The position numbers and the translations under genes are program-made. The notes under the pieces were generated by a model. That model ran no database searches. It saw only the letters and a program-made list of their open reading frames with translations, and was not told the origin of the DNA. From the NCBI GenBank assembly GCA_018268895.1, contig JAFDVP010000001.1, positions 1 through 64,000 on the forward strand: 64,000 nt of DNA, written 5' to 3'. This document shows, piece by piece, positions 33,940 to 43,708 of the stretch; position 1 is the stretch's first letter; each line of letters opens with the position of its first letter. Source of the DNA: Acidobacteriota bacterium (GTDB lineage: Bacteria > Acidobacteriota > Terriglobia > Terriglobales > Acidobacteriaceae).

Positions 33940-36909
33940 ATGGTATTGCGTAAAACACTGAGTCTCTTTGTGTGCCTTTTTGTCGCCTTGATCTCTCTTG
34001 CTGCTCATGCGCAGCAGCCTGCCGGGGCGGCAGCAGCGACGGTACACGGTATCGTCACCGATCCCGACAACGCGTTGATCCCCGGCGCGACCGTGACACT
34101 CACCCCTGCAAAAGGGAAGGCCATCGTTGTGCAGTCGGGTAGCGACGGAGCGTATACCGCTCATGGCGTTGCTCCCGGCGCTTATACCATGACGGTGACG
34201 ATGACCGGATTCGCGACATTTGTCCGGGAGAACGTCCACATTACCGCTCAGTCGCTCGCAATCGACGTGAAGATGGCGTTGCAGGTGGAGTCGCAGCAGA
34301 TTCAGGTGACCGCTCAGAGCGCGCAGGTCAGCGTGGATTCGGACAGCAATGCCAGCTCGACCGTGATCAAGGGCAAAGATCTCGATGCGCTTTCAGACGA
34401 TCCTGATGAGCTGTCGTCAGAACTCTCCGCGCTTGCTGGTCCGTCCGCTGGACCGAACGGCGGACAGATTTATGTCGACGGATTTACCGGTGGCCAGCTT
34501 CCTCCCAAATCGTCCATTCGCGAGATTCGTATCAACCAGAACCCGTTTTCCGCGCAGTACGACAAGCTGGGATACGGCCGCGTCGAAGTCTTCACCAAGC
34601 CCGGAACCGATAAGTACCACGGCAACTTCAGTATGCAGGGCGGAGATAAGTCGTTCAACACCTCCAACCCTTTCCTCGGGCCTTCCAATACACAGCCGGA
34701 TTACCACACGATCTTCATGTTCGGTAACATCAGCGGGCCAATCAATCACTTCTCATCCTTCAGTGTAGGAGGGTCGCACCGCGACATCGAAGACAACAGC
34801 ATCGTGAATCCCAGCGGGTTCTATGCCACTTCGTCGACCTCAACCACGCCTTGCAAGCCGGGTACTCCGCCGCCTGGGGTGACGTGTTCTTACTTCACGT
34901 CCTATCCTGTAGCGAACCGTGCAGTGGCGCATCCGCAAACCCGCAGCGACATCTCGCCACGCCTCGACCTTGCACTGGGCGAAAAAAATACCCTGACCTT
35001 CCGTTATCAATACGAAGTGAGCGACGTTCAGAACGCTGGCGTCGGCAACACCAGCCTTCCGACCGTAGGTTATAACTCCCACTCCAACGAGAACACGATC
35101 CAGATCAGCGATACGCAGATCGTCAGTTCGCGCGTGATCAACGAGACCAGGTTCGAGTATCAGCGGGCCGCATCCTCAACAGACCCATTGGACAAGACGC
35201 CGACGCTCTCTGTGCAGGGAATCTTTACGGCTGGCGGTTCCAGCCAGGGGACTCAGCGTAGCGCCAGCACGCACATCGAAGTGCAGAACTACACCTCGGT
35301 TGCCTTGGAGAAGAATTTCATGCGGCTGGGCGCACGCATGCGAACCAACAGTCAATCGACCACCTCGGACCAGGGAGCGAATGGAACCTTCACCTACTCG
35401 TATCTGCTCGACCCTTGCACCGACCCCAACCAGACAAAGAGGCCGAGCTCCTGCAATCCAGGGGCAACGGTTCCTTGCGCAGCCAGTAACGCAACGGGGT
35501 ACATCTCGTCATACCAGTGCGGCACTCCCGGACAGTTTGCGATTACCAAGATCAACAATGCAACGATTGGTGGCCGCGTAACCGATATCGGCCTTTATGC
35601 GGAAGACGACTGGAAGATCAAGCCAAACCTCACGTTGACCCTGGGTGCTCGCTACGAAGCGCAAAACGTGATTCACAGTAACCACGACTTTGCTCCGCGC
35701 ATCGCATTCGCATGGGGAATTCCGCGTGCCGGTGGAAAGTCTCCCATTACCGTCATTCGCGGCGGCTATGGAATCTTCTACGACCGCTTTGGGTTAGGCA
35801 ACTATCTGAACACCGTGCAATTGAACGGCGTCAATCAGCAGAGATCGACATTCATCAATCCCGGGGTGGCTTGCACACCCGACAATCCAGCGAACTGCGG
35901 AACGGCAACACCAAGTCGGTCGACTCAATACACGCTTGGCAATAACATCCGTAGTTCGTATACATTGCAGGCTGCTTTGGGGATCGATCAGCAGTTGGGA
36001 CGCGCGGCTACTATGTCGGTCAACTATCTGAATGCGCGTGGAGTACACCAATTTATGGCCCGCAATTTCTACGATTCTGCTGCGCCGACAACGCCTTACT
36101 ATGACTTCCAGTATCAGTCCGGTGGAGTCTTCCGCCAGAACCAGTTGATGTTCAACGGAAGAGCCGCGCTGCGTAATGCCAACCTGTTCGGCTTTTATGC
36201 CATCAGTTTTGCGGACGCGAATACGTCGGGAGCCGGGTTTATCCCGACAAGCAACACAAACACGAAGGTCGATTATGGCCGCGCAACTTTTGCTTTCCGT
36301 CAATTTGGGGTCTTCGGTGGAAGCGTGAATCTTCCATACCTTATCTCCCTGAGCCCGTTCATGATTGCGCAGGCAGGCACTCCGTACAACATCATCAGCG
36401 GAACAGACCCTCTCGGCTCGTCGATCTACAACACCCGGCCTTACTTCGCCAATGGCAACAGTGGAAACTGCGCCGTAGCATCCGACTTCAGCGCAACCCA
36501 GACCGGCAGCCTTACACCTGTGCCGATCAACTACTGCACCGGTCCTGCCAACGTCTCTATCAATCTGCGTGTGGCAAAGGTCTTCGGCTTTGGTCCTAAG
36601 ACGGGAGCGGCAGCCGCAGGCGGTGGTTCGGGTGGCGGTCCTGGCGGCGGTCGTCGCGGTGGCCCAGGCGGCGGCGGTGGTGGTCGTGGCGGCGGACCGA
36701 TGGGCATGGGCGGTCCAAGCTCTGGCCATCGCTACTCTCTCACCCTGGGAGCGCAGGCGTCCAACCTGTTCAACATGGTGCCCTACGGTACCCCGACCAG
36801 CACCTTGACCTCGCCGAGATTCGGTCAGTTCACGACGCTCTCTACTGGCCCGTTCAGCTCACAGACTGCGGTACGGCGCATCATGCTACAGGCAACCTTC
36901 AACTTCTAA
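33940..36909 (+). CDS. Oar-like TonB-dependent receptor with carboxypeptidase-regulatory-like domain
   Basis: The 989-residue protein has GAGGAGAAG upstream, a signal peptide (LFVCLFVALISLAAHAQ) and a Cna_B/carboxypeptidase-regulatory-like domain at about residues 33-115 (VHGIVTDPDNALIPGATVTL). A plug-like part (IYVDGFTGGQLPPKSSIREI, GYGRVEVFTKPGTDKYHG) is followed by a large beta-barrel ending in ...MLQATFNF. This layout is typical of acidobacterial Oar-like outer-membrane receptors that import large substrates. An unusual Gly/Arg-rich insertion of ~40 residues lies near residue 890, just before the last strands. Substrate unknown. Confidence 0.88.
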   Translation: MVLRKTLSLFVCLFVALISLAAHAQQPAGAAAATVHGIVTDPDNALIPGATVTLTPAKGKAIVVQSGSDGAYTAHGVAPGAYTMTVTMTGFATFVRENVHITAQSLAIDVKMALQVESQQIQVTAQSAQVSVDSDSNASSTVIKGKDLDALSDDPDELSSELSALAGPSAGPNGGQIYVDGFTGGQLPPKSSIREIRINQNPFSAQYDKLGYGRVEVFTKPGTDKYHGNFSMQGGDKSFNTSNPFLGPSNTQPDYHTIFMFGNISGPINHFSSFSVGGSHRDIEDNSIVNPSGFYATSSTSTTPCKPGTPPPGVTCSYFTSYPVANRAVAHPQTRSDISPRLDLALGEKNTLTFRYQYEVSDVQNAGVGNTSLPTVGYNSHSNENTIQISDTQIVSSRVINETRFEYQRAASSTDPLDKTPTLSVQGIFTAGGSSQGTQRSASTHIEVQNYTSVALEKNFMRLGARMRTNSQSTTSDQGANGTFTYSYLLDPCTDPNQTKRPSSCNPGATVPCAASNATGYISSYQCGTPGQFAITKINNATIGGRVTDIGLYAEDDWKIKPNLTLTLGARYEAQNVIHSNHDFAPRIAFAWGIPRAGGKSPITVIRGGYGIFYDRFGLGNYLNTVQLNGVNQQRSTFINPGVACTPDNPANCGTATPSRSTQYTLGNNIRSSYTLQAALGIDQQLGRAATMSVNYLNARGVHQFMARNFYDSAAPTTPYYDFQYQSGGVFRQNQLMFNGRAALRNANLFGFYAISFADANTSGAGFIPTSNTNTKVDYGRATFAFRQFGVFGGSVNLPYLISLSPFMIAQAGTPYNIISGTDPLGSSIYNTRPYFANGNSGNCAVASDFSATQTGSLTPVPINYCTGPANVSINLRVAKVFGFGPKTGAAAAGGGSGGGPGGGRRGGPGGGGGGRGGGPMGMGGPSSGHRYSLTLGAQASNLFNMVPYGTPTSTLTSPRFGQFTTLSTGPFSSQTAVRRIMLQATFNF

Positions 36910-36926
36910 ACTTTGAACAATTGAAT

Positions 36927-36961
36927 TGGGCGCAGCGAACTCCGCTGCGCCCATCAGTTTT
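36927..36961 (+). terminator. Intrinsic terminator after the TonB-receptor gene
   Basis: TGGGCGCAGCG (36927-36937) and CGCTGCGCCCA (36943-36953) form a perfect 11-bp stem with a five-base loop, followed by TCAGTTTT. It lies 18 bases after the stop codon. Confidence 0.85.
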
Positions 36962-37010
36962 AATACACAAGGCGTTTCAGATGCCGTCAGGCATTGAATC
37001 GATTAGAGCA

Positions 37011-37165
37011 TTTTCCTTATAGGTGTAGTTCTTGCTTTCAGGGCCGAAGGCCCGCCAACATACCAGCCTGGGCCGAAGGCCCAGGTTTACAGGCCGACGA
37101 TCAACCAGAGCGCTGAAGGCGCGACACATACCTTCTCGGGAGATGAACTACACCTCAAGGGAAAA
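37011..37165. repeat. 155-bp MITE-like element with terminal inverted repeats and three GAA-loop hairpins
   Basis: The ends are inverted repeats of about 21 bp (37011-37031 and 37145-37165, sharing GGTGTAGTTC exactly and TTTTCC at the outer end). Inside lie three palindromes with similar GAA centres: GGGCCGAAGGCCC (37041-37053), CCTGGGCCGAAGGCCCAGG (37067-37085) and GCGCTGAAGGCGC (37110-37122). No coding sequence is seen. Non-coding elements with GCCGAAGGC hairpins are common between genes in this bacterial group, to my knowledge. Confidence 0.75.
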
Positions 37166-37169
37166 CCAT

Positions 37170-39080
37170 CTAGTCGGCACTTTTCTTTTCTGTAGGGGCC
37201 TTCTCAGGAGTCGTAAGCGGCTTCGTAATCTCGTCGAGATAAGCCGGCGTACCCTCCACTCGTAGGAGCGCAGGGTAGCGCTCGCCCTCGTGGTAATCGA
37301 CATCGGCGCTTGAGACAAAGGTATCCGATTGCAGAATCAGATGGATCGGCTCGGTCTTCCCCTTGGCTTCACGGATCGCCGAACGCAATGCTTCTGCTGA
37401 GAAGATGTTCCCGTTGATCGCAAGAATCTTCGTGCCGGGAGCGAGGTTGGCCTTGTCCGCCGGGCCTCCCCACCGAACGTCTGAGATGACGCCTTCACTG
37501 GAGAGGCGAAGACCTATGGAGTACCAGACGTTGATCCCACCGCCGCGGCGTCCACCAGTCGAGGCCATGGTGTGCTCCGAAGCATTCGGTTTATCGGTGT
37601 AGACCAGCTTGTACCCACCCTGTTCAATGCCCGCGAGATCGGCGCGAGGATTGATGTTGTCGATTCGGTCATGAATGAAGGTGGCCCAATCGTATTTCAG
37701 CACCTGGTTCAGATCGGCGATCAACTCGTTGCGGTCGTAGGTTATGATGAGCGGACCGGTATTGCCGCCTTTTGCGAGAAAGATATGCTGGAAGTCGGTA
37801 AGCGACTTCTGATTGTTGGTTTGCTTTCGTATGAGCGTATCGGCGTCGAGCCAGAAGAGCTCCCCCTCCTGGTAGTAGTCCTGTCCGCGGCGCCAGTTGT
37901 TCCAGGCAGCGCCTTGGCCGCGCAGAATGCTGGCGGCGATCGCGGTGTCTTCCGTCGAGCGCCACTGACGGCCGGGTTTGTAGTAAAGATTGGCGGCCGA
38001 CATCGCCAGTTGATCGCGATACTGTGCCTGCGACTTCAACCCCGAGCGCGCAGCCAGCACGTTGCCCATGTACTGCGTCATACCCTCATACACCCACAGC
38101 AACGAGCCCTGTTGCATCTTGGCGAAATCGTCCTGGTAGAGGTTGTAGGGGCGGCGATACTTGCCGTTCCACGAGTGTGTAAATTCATGCGCCAGCAGGT
38201 CAGCCTCCGAGAGCTGATGCGCATCGTCGGCAAAACCCTTCTCGCCGACACCATTGTCCGACGATTGACCATGCTCCAGCCCCTCGCCGCCGGCGACGTC
38301 GGAGAGGGTAAGCAGGAAGTGATAGACGTTGTAGTGACGTGAGTTGTATGCAGCGCCTGTCTCACGAACGAGGTTGTTCAGCTCGGCCAGTAGCACCGGA
38401 CGCAACTTTGAATCTTCCGGAGAGTCGGAGACCACATCGATGTAGTGCTTAGGAGTGACCTCGGGGGCAAGAGCAAACTCGTGGAAGTATTCGCCTGTGA
38501 TGACTGGCGAGTCTTCAAGCTGCTCGACTGTGGTGGCGGCAAAGTGCGTCGTTCCACCCATTGGATGCTGTGGATCGTAGCCGTCAGTCGGAGTCAGAGC
38601 CGTACCGATTCCCCATCCTTTGGGTACCGTGACCGAAGGCTGCACAGCAATGTCCTTAACTGGTGTATTGGCGGGGTAGAGCAGCAGCTTCTCCCACTCC
38701 AGTACAGCGAGTTTCTGGCTCACGCGGGCGGTCACAATGCAGTCAAGGTGCGCGTGAAGCGTCGTCACCCCGGCGGGAACGGTGACGTGATACTGATACA
38801 GGTCTTCATCGTCGCGGCGCCAGGCCAGAGGTTTCCCGTTTGCAGTAAAGACAACGCCGGTGATTTCGCTCACAGGCCCGGTGGGTCGGTGATTGCCGGG
38901 AATCCACTTCGGAGTTGTGAGGGCGACCGTGCCTGGCTTCACGGGGATATCGATCTCCGCATGGTAAATTTTGCGTGGCGCGTCGGAGAGATCGGCTGCG
39001 ATCTGAATAGGTGTCTTCTGTCCGATGGCTGAGGTGGAGACGAGCAACGGAAGCGCAAGGACGGCAAAGCGAATTCGCAT
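37170..39080 (-). CDS. M61 family metallopeptidase with PDZ domain
   Basis: The start at 39080 gives a clean signal peptide (MRIRFAVLALPLLVSTSAIGQ) and 636 residues; the frame continues to 39152 without a better start. The N-terminal beta domain ends in KLAVLEWEKLLLYPAN. The zinc motif HEFTHSWNGKYRRP is at about residue 300, with the third ligand region LWVYEGMTQYMG. A PDZ domain lies near the C-terminus (GLRLSSEGVISDVRWGGPADKANLAPGTKILAING). M61 enzymes are glycyl or other aminopeptidases, here exported. It is 92 bases downstream of the gpx gene in the same orientation. Confidence 0.9.
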   Translation of the reverse strand: MRIRFAVLALPLLVSTSAIGQKTPIQIAADLSDAPRKIYHAEIDIPVKPGTVALTTPKWIPGNHRPTGPVSEITGVVFTANGKPLAWRRDDEDLYQYHVTVPAGVTTLHAHLDCIVTARVSQKLAVLEWEKLLLYPANTPVKDIAVQPSVTVPKGWGIGTALTPTDGYDPQHPMGGTTHFAATTVEQLEDSPVITGEYFHEFALAPEVTPKHYIDVVSDSPEDSKLRPVLLAELNNLVRETGAAYNSRHYNVYHFLLTLSDVAGGEGLEHGQSSDNGVGEKGFADDAHQLSEADLLAHEFTHSWNGKYRRPYNLYQDDFAKMQQGSLLWVYEGMTQYMGNVLAARSGLKSQAQYRDQLAMSAANLYYKPGRQWRSTEDTAIAASILRGQGAAWNNWRRGQDYYQEGELFWLDADTLIRKQTNNQKSLTDFQHIFLAKGGNTGPLIITYDRNELIADLNQVLKYDWATFIHDRIDNINPRADLAGIEQGGYKLVYTDKPNASEHTMASTGGRRGGGINVWYSIGLRLSSEGVISDVRWGGPADKANLAPGTKILAINGNIFSAEALRSAIREAKGKTEPIHLILQSDTFVSSADVDYHEGERYPALLRVEGTPAYLDEITKPLTTPEKAPTEKKSAD

Positions 39081-39172
39081 AGAGGATGGAGTTCCTGTCG
39101 AGGCTGGTTTGGAGATGCCGGTTGGAGAGATTGTAGAGGGCAGGCCCTCCAACCGGATTCAAAAACGCAGTG

Positions 39173-39739
39173 TCAGGATCTCAAGGCCGATTCGACGGCC
39201 GCAATGACGGACGGATCGTCCGGGGTGATCTCCGGCGAAAACCGTTCAACGACCTTGCCCGTGCGATCGACCAGAAACTTCTCGAAGTTCCACAGAACTC
39301 CGGGCTCCGGGTTGGTGGAGGCGCCATTGTGCTTGGAAGCCAGAAATCCGTTTAGTTTCTGCCGGAAGCCCTCGCGGGAGTCACCGTTTGCCTGTGGCCG
39401 GGCGGCGATTAACTCGCGGTACAGTGGATGGGTCGCAGGGCCGGTGACGGCGATCTTCGAGAACATGGGGAAGTCAACGGAGAAGTTCGTCGCGCAGAAC
39501 GCCTTGATCTCGTCATCCGTACCCGGCTCCTGCGCTCCGAAGTCATTGGCAGGAAAGCCGCAGACGACCAGACCGTCGCTTTTAAATCTGGAGTAGAGGG
39601 CTTCCAATGCCTTGTACTGTGGTGTCAGACCGCACTGTGAGGCGACGTTCACCACAAGGAGGACCTTGCCGCGGTATTCGCCGAGGGAGGCTGTTTCGCC
39701 TGTAATTCGCTTGACGGGGATGCTGTAAATATCTGCCAT
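39173..39739 (-). CDS. Glutathione peroxidase family protein
   Basis: The 188-residue protein has the family core: LLVVNVASQCGLTPQY with the peroxidatic Cys, FPANDFGAQEPGTDDEIKAF containing the conserved Gln, and WNFEKFLVDRTGKVVERF with the active-site Trp and Asn. Cys replaces selenocysteine, as in most bacterial members, which usually take electrons from thioredoxin. No signal peptide, so it is cytoplasmic. It protects against hydroperoxides. It is divergent from the permease gene at 39817. Confidence 0.93.
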   Translation of the reverse strand: MADIYSIPVKRITGETASLGEYRGKVLLVVNVASQCGLTPQYKALEALYSRFKSDGLVVCGFPANDFGAQEPGTDDEIKAFCATNFSVDFPMFSKIAVTGPATHPLYRELIAARPQANGDSREGFRQKLNGFLASKHNGASTNPEPGVLWNFEKFLVDRTGKVVERFSPEITPDDPSVIAAVESALRS

Positions 39740-39816
39740 ACCAGCCAGTCTATCGCCGATTGGCTGCGAAAATAGGCCTGCAAACTTTGGCGAACGCAGT
39801 AGTATCGAATAAGCCC

Positions 39817-41685
39817 ATGACTTTTATTGATGTACTTTTTGGAAGACCCCTTGCGACCAGTGACGAACGTGCCGAACATATTGGAGTTGCGGCAGGAATT
39901 CCGATCTTTGGGTTAGACGCCCTCACCAGTGCGGCATATGGACCCGAAGCCGCAATGACGCTCCTGATCCCGTTGGGGATAGAGGGTGTCACCCACATCG
40001 TGCCGGTGATTACGGCCATTCTGATTCTGCTGGTCATTGTCTTCTTCAGCTACAGGCAGACCATCGAGGCCTATCCGGGGGGCGGCGGGTCATATACCGT
40101 TGCAACCGAAAATCTTGGGGAAGGCGCAGGCCTGCTGGCGGCTGCGGCCCTGATGATCGATTACATCCTGACAGCAGCAGTTGGGATCTCGGCCGGCGTT
40201 ACAGCACTGACGTCTGCGGTTCAAAGCCTACAACATCACACGCTTGCCATCTGCCTGGTCATTCTCACGATTCTAGCGATCGTCAATCTGCGTGGCGTCA
40301 AGGACACGGGTGCAGCATTCATCCTCCCCACATTTTTCTTCGTCGCCACGCTACTGACCGTCATTGCTGTCGGCGTATATAGGGTTTACACCACGGGAGG
40401 TCATCCGGTCCCGGTGATTGCCCCCCCACCGCCTGCCTTCCCAACCGTGAAGTATTTGAGCCTATGGCTGCTGCTGAAGACCTTCTCCAGCGGTTGCGCG
40501 GCCATGACAGGCGTTGAGGCCGTCTCGAACGGTGTGATGGCCTTTGAAGAACCGCGGCCAAAGAAGGCCCAGCGCACTCTGAGCATCATCGTGGCAACCT
40601 TGATCGTGCTTCTCTATGGCATCGCATGGCTCTCGAAGGCATACGGCGTCACGGCGATGGAGCCGGACGCGCTCCACTACCAGAATGTACTCAGCATCCT
40701 TACAAGCGCGGTCTTCGGACGCGGCTGGTTCTACTACCTGACCATGGGAAGCGTGCTCATGGCGCTCTCGCTGAGCGCGAACACGGCGTTTGCCGACTTT
40801 CCCCGGCTTACCCGCGCGATCTCCATGCACGACTACCTGCCGCACGTCTTTACGCTGCGGGGACGCAGGCTGCTCTATTCGCATGGCGTCTATGCCCTGA
40901 CAGGATTCACCGCACTGATCCTGATCCTGTTTGGCGGAGTCACTGACAGGCTTATTCCCCTCTATGCGATTGGTGCTTTCCTGGCCTTTACGCTGTCGCA
41001 GGCGGGCATGGTCGTCCACTGGCTGAAGATGGAAGAGCACCCGGGTCGCATGTGGCACATGTTCGTCAACGGCTTCGGCGCGGTGGCTACCGGGATCACC
41101 CTGGTGGTCGTCCTGGTTGCCAAGTTCCACGATGGAGCATGGGTGACGGCGTTGCTTGTGCCGACGCTCATCCTCATCATGATGGTGATCAAGCGCCACT
41201 ACACCCGCGTCAAGCGCGAGATGAAGGACATGACTCCGCTAAGCCTGGCAAACATGCAGGAGCCGCTGGTCGTCATCCCCATGGCACGCTGGGATCGCAT
41301 CTCGGAGAAGGCACTGCGCTTCGGTTTGCTGATGTCGAAAGAACTCAAGATTGTGCATGTCCACTCGGACGACGAGCCAGCCGGAATTGAAGAGGAGTGG
41401 CAGGCGAAGATTCTGACGCCGATCCGGAACGAGCGCCTGCCGGAGCCGGAGCTGGTCGCCATCCCTTCGAACTACCGCTTCATCGTTAATCCTCTGATGG
41501 ACTACATCCTGGAGCTTGAAGAGACGAACCCAGGCCGAAAGATCGCAGTGCTTCTTCCAGAGCTGGTCGTGCGTCACTGGTGGGAAAACGCTCTCCACAA
41601 CCAGCGCGTACAGCTTCTTAAACTGTTGCTGCTGCTCAAGGGAAACCAGCGAATTGTCGTCGTGAACATTCCCTGGTATCTGTAA
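39817..41685 (+). CDS. APC-superfamily permease, KimA-like
   Basis: The ATG at 39817 starts MTFIDVLFGRPLATSDERAE, 622 residues; the longer frame from a TTG at 39760 is less likely. About twelve helices are visible, with GIPIFGLDALTSAAYGPEAA and SGCAAMTGVEAVSNGVMAFEEPRPKKAQRT. A ~160-residue cytoplasmic C-terminus (LVVIPMARWDRISEKALRFGL ... IVVVNIPWYL) resembles the regulatory domain of KimA-type potassium importers. Amino-acid transport remains possible. A terminator hairpin follows the gene. Confidence 0.82.
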   Translation: MTFIDVLFGRPLATSDERAEHIGVAAGIPIFGLDALTSAAYGPEAAMTLLIPLGIEGVTHIVPVITAILILLVIVFFSYRQTIEAYPGGGGSYTVATENLGEGAGLLAAAALMIDYILTAAVGISAGVTALTSAVQSLQHHTLAICLVILTILAIVNLRGVKDTGAAFILPTFFFVATLLTVIAVGVYRVYTTGGHPVPVIAPPPPAFPTVKYLSLWLLLKTFSSGCAAMTGVEAVSNGVMAFEEPRPKKAQRTLSIIVATLIVLLYGIAWLSKAYGVTAMEPDALHYQNVLSILTSAVFGRGWFYYLTMGSVLMALSLSANTAFADFPRLTRAISMHDYLPHVFTLRGRRLLYSHGVYALTGFTALILILFGGVTDRLIPLYAIGAFLAFTLSQAGMVVHWLKMEEHPGRMWHMFVNGFGAVATGITLVVVLVAKFHDGAWVTALLVPTLILIMMVIKRHYTRVKREMKDMTPLSLANMQEPLVVIPMARWDRISEKALRFGLLMSKELKIVHVHSDDEPAGIEEEWQAKILTPIRNERLPEPELVAIPSNYRFIVNPLMDYILELEETNPGRKIAVLLPELVVRHWWENALHNQRVQLLKLLLLLKGNQRIVVVNIPWYL

Positions 41686-41701
41686 CAGAATGAAAAGGAA
41701 G

Positions 41702-41737
41702 AGCGCAGCCCCTTTGTTAAGGTACTGCGCTTTTCTT
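41702..41737 (+). terminator. Terminator after the KimA-like permease gene
   Basis: AGCGCAG (41702-41708) and CTGCGCT (41725-41731) form a 7-bp stem with a 16-base loop, followed by TTTCTTC. A-rich sequence precedes the stem, so it may also serve the convergent gene at 41753. Confidence 0.6.
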
Positions 41738-41752
41738 CATGTGAATGACGGG

Positions 41753-42289
41753 CTATCGGATACGGAAGACGACGCCAGTACTTACCGTGAAAAGTCCGAG
41801 GTTATTGCCGTTTATGTGAAGTGCTCCTCCGCCAACTTCCACGGCGCGCCAGTCAACGTGGGGGAAGAAGGCTACATCCAACCCACCGAGAGCCTGGTAC
41901 AGAAAGCCAGATTTCGTAATGCTGCCTGCGCCAAAGTTTGTGCTGCCGACACCGACCGATCCCTGCACATATGGACGCAGCGGAAGGACAGGCGGTTTGA
42001 ACGCCACGCGCACACCTCCAAGTCCGCTGCTGATCTTGTGTTGGTGCGTGTTGAGGATGCTGCCTCGGGCGTCGAGACCAAGATGTATCGGTCCAAATTT
42101 TCCAAAATCGTTATAGAGGCCGAAGGTGCCGCCTGCAGTCCAGAAACCGTAGGAACCGGTGTAGGGATAGGGTGGCTTCATATCGCCGAGATGTCCCCCG
42201 GTCACCGTTCCGTAGATGCCGGTTTGTGCATTTGCGACTGTGGAGAGAATCAAGGCTGCTGCAAAACACAATAAGTACCGAAGACGCAT
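41753..42289 (-). CDS. Small outer-membrane beta-barrel protein
   Basis: The 178-residue protein has a signal peptide (LCFAAALILSTVANAQ). Alternating strand-like segments follow (YGFWTAGGTFGLYNDFG, HLGLDARGSIL, GGVRVAFKPPVLPLRPYVQGSVGVG, SGFLYQALGGLDVAFF), and the protein ends in an aromatic/basic strand (LFTVSTGVVFRIR). This fits a small OmpA/OmpW-size barrel as found in many acidobacteria. Its role is not known. It converges on the permease gene. Confidence 0.8.
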   Translation of the reverse strand: MRLRYLLCFAAALILSTVANAQTGIYGTVTGGHLGDMKPPYPYTGSYGFWTAGGTFGLYNDFGKFGPIHLGLDARGSILNTHQHKISSGLGGVRVAFKPPVLPLRPYVQGSVGVGSTNFGAGSITKSGFLYQALGGLDVAFFPHVDWRAVEVGGGALHINGNNLGLFTVSTGVVFRIR

Positions 42290-42384
42290 GAAGTCCTTTT
42301 CATTTGTAGAGGATTTCTCAAAGAAAACATGAACAGGATGTGCGTCGCAAGTATGTACTCTGATACGCCGAAGAGCCGTCGAGT

Positions 42385-43572
42385 CTAAGTTGCTGCAACA
42401 ACTGCGCCAGGTTTTTTGTACGTCGGCGAAAGCTCGCGAAGATGCGCCACCGCCGCTGGAATCAGTTTGAGAACTTCATCGATCTCAGCTTCTGTCGTGA
42501 GCTTCGACAGAGAAAAGCGCAGGGTCGCTCGTGCGCGCGCAGGTGAGAGCCCCATAGCGGTCAGCACATGCGAAGGCTCCGATGCTCCGGAGTGACATGC
42601 ACTCCCCCCGCTTACAGAGAGTCCCTTCAGGTCCAGTGCGATCAGCAGCGCTTCGGCTTCCACATGGTCGAAGTAGATGCTGGTTGTATTTGCGACCCGT
42701 GGAGACCCTGCCCCGTTGATCCCAGTCTCATCGACTTGCGCGAGGATTCCCTGTTCCAGGCGGTCGCGCAGTGCAGTGAGCTTTGCCGCCCCATCCGTTT
42801 TCAGCCAGTCGGTGCACATTTCGGAGGCCTTGCCCAGGCCGACGATACCCGGCACGTTTTCCGTGCCCGCACGGCGCTGGCGTTCATGCGCTCCGCCATG
42901 AAGCATTGGCGAAAGACGCACGCTCCTCCGCACATACAAAATTCCCGTTCCCTTCGGGGCAAAGATCTTATGCCCGGAGAGCGTCAAAAGGTCGACATCT
43001 TTCAGGAATCCATGTGGGCTTACGTCGAGCGGGAGCTTGCCACCTGCCTGGACGGCGTCGGTATGGAACAGCGCGCCCCCTGCATGTGCGATGCCTGCCA
43101 GCGCATCCAGAGGCTGAATAGCTCCAGTTTCGTTGTTTGCATACATGATGCTTACCAGCCGCGTGTTCGGCTTCATTGCTGCCAGCAGAGCGGCAGGTTC
43201 AACTACGCCCTGGTCCGTAACCGGAAGAAAGGTAACCTCGACGCCGCGAGAGGCAACCGCCTCAGCCGCTTGCAGGATGGCATTGTGCTCGATCGACGTT
43301 GTAATCAGATGGTCGCCCGGAGCAAGTACGCCGAACAGGGCAAGGTTGTCGCTCTCGGTGCCACCCGACGTGAAGACCACCTCGGCCGGACGGCAGTGCA
43401 ACATGCGGGCCACTGCCTCGCGCGCATGGTCGACTGCTGCCCGCGCGTGCTGGCCCTGCTGGTGGATGGAGCTGGCGTTGCCATAGTGCTCAAGGTAGAA
43501 GGGGCGCATCGCTTCAAACACTTCTGGTAGAAGAGGTGTCGTTGCGTTGGCGTCGAGATAGATGCGCTGCAT
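42385..43572 (-). CDS. Cysteine desulfurase (NifS/IscS family)
   Basis: The 395-residue PLP enzyme begins [22 protein letters not shown]. It has [17 protein letters not shown], the PLP lysine in [16 protein letters not shown], and the active-site Cys in [17 protein letters not shown], followed by [14 protein letters not shown]. It moves sulfur from cysteine to an enzyme persulfide for Fe-S clusters, tRNA thiolation or cofactor sulfuration. The short catalytic loop around the Cys resembles the NifS/IscS (group I) layout. No isc or suf partners are adjacent. Confidence 0.93.
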   Translation of the reverse strand: MQRIYLDANATTPLLPEVFEAMRPFYLEHYGNASSIHQQGQHARAAVDHAREAVARMLHCRPAEVVFTSGGTESDNLALFGVLAPGDHLITTSIEHNAILQAAEAVASRGVEVTFLPVTDQGVVEPAALLAAMKPNTRLVSIMYANNETGAIQPLDALAGIAHAGGALFHTDAVQAGGKLPLDVSPHGFLKDVDLLTLSGHKIFAPKGTGILYVRRSVRLSPMLHGGAHERQRRAGTENVPGIVGLGKASEMCTDWLKTDGAAKLTALRDRLEQGILAQVDETGINGAGSPRVANTTSIYFDHVEAEALLIALDLKGLSVSGGSACHSGASEPSHVLTAMGLSPARARATLRFSLSKLTTEAEIDEVLKLIPAAVAHLRELSPTYKKPGAVVAAT

Positions 43573-43708
43573 GTGTTTATTTTACGTCGAACAGACAAAG
43601 AACAACGCGGTTCAGGGACGAATGCCAGGCGGTATGTTGAACAAATCTGATAGCCTGAGCGCGGTTTTGCAGCGAATGGTGCATATCAACATCCAACGGA
43701 GATCAACG

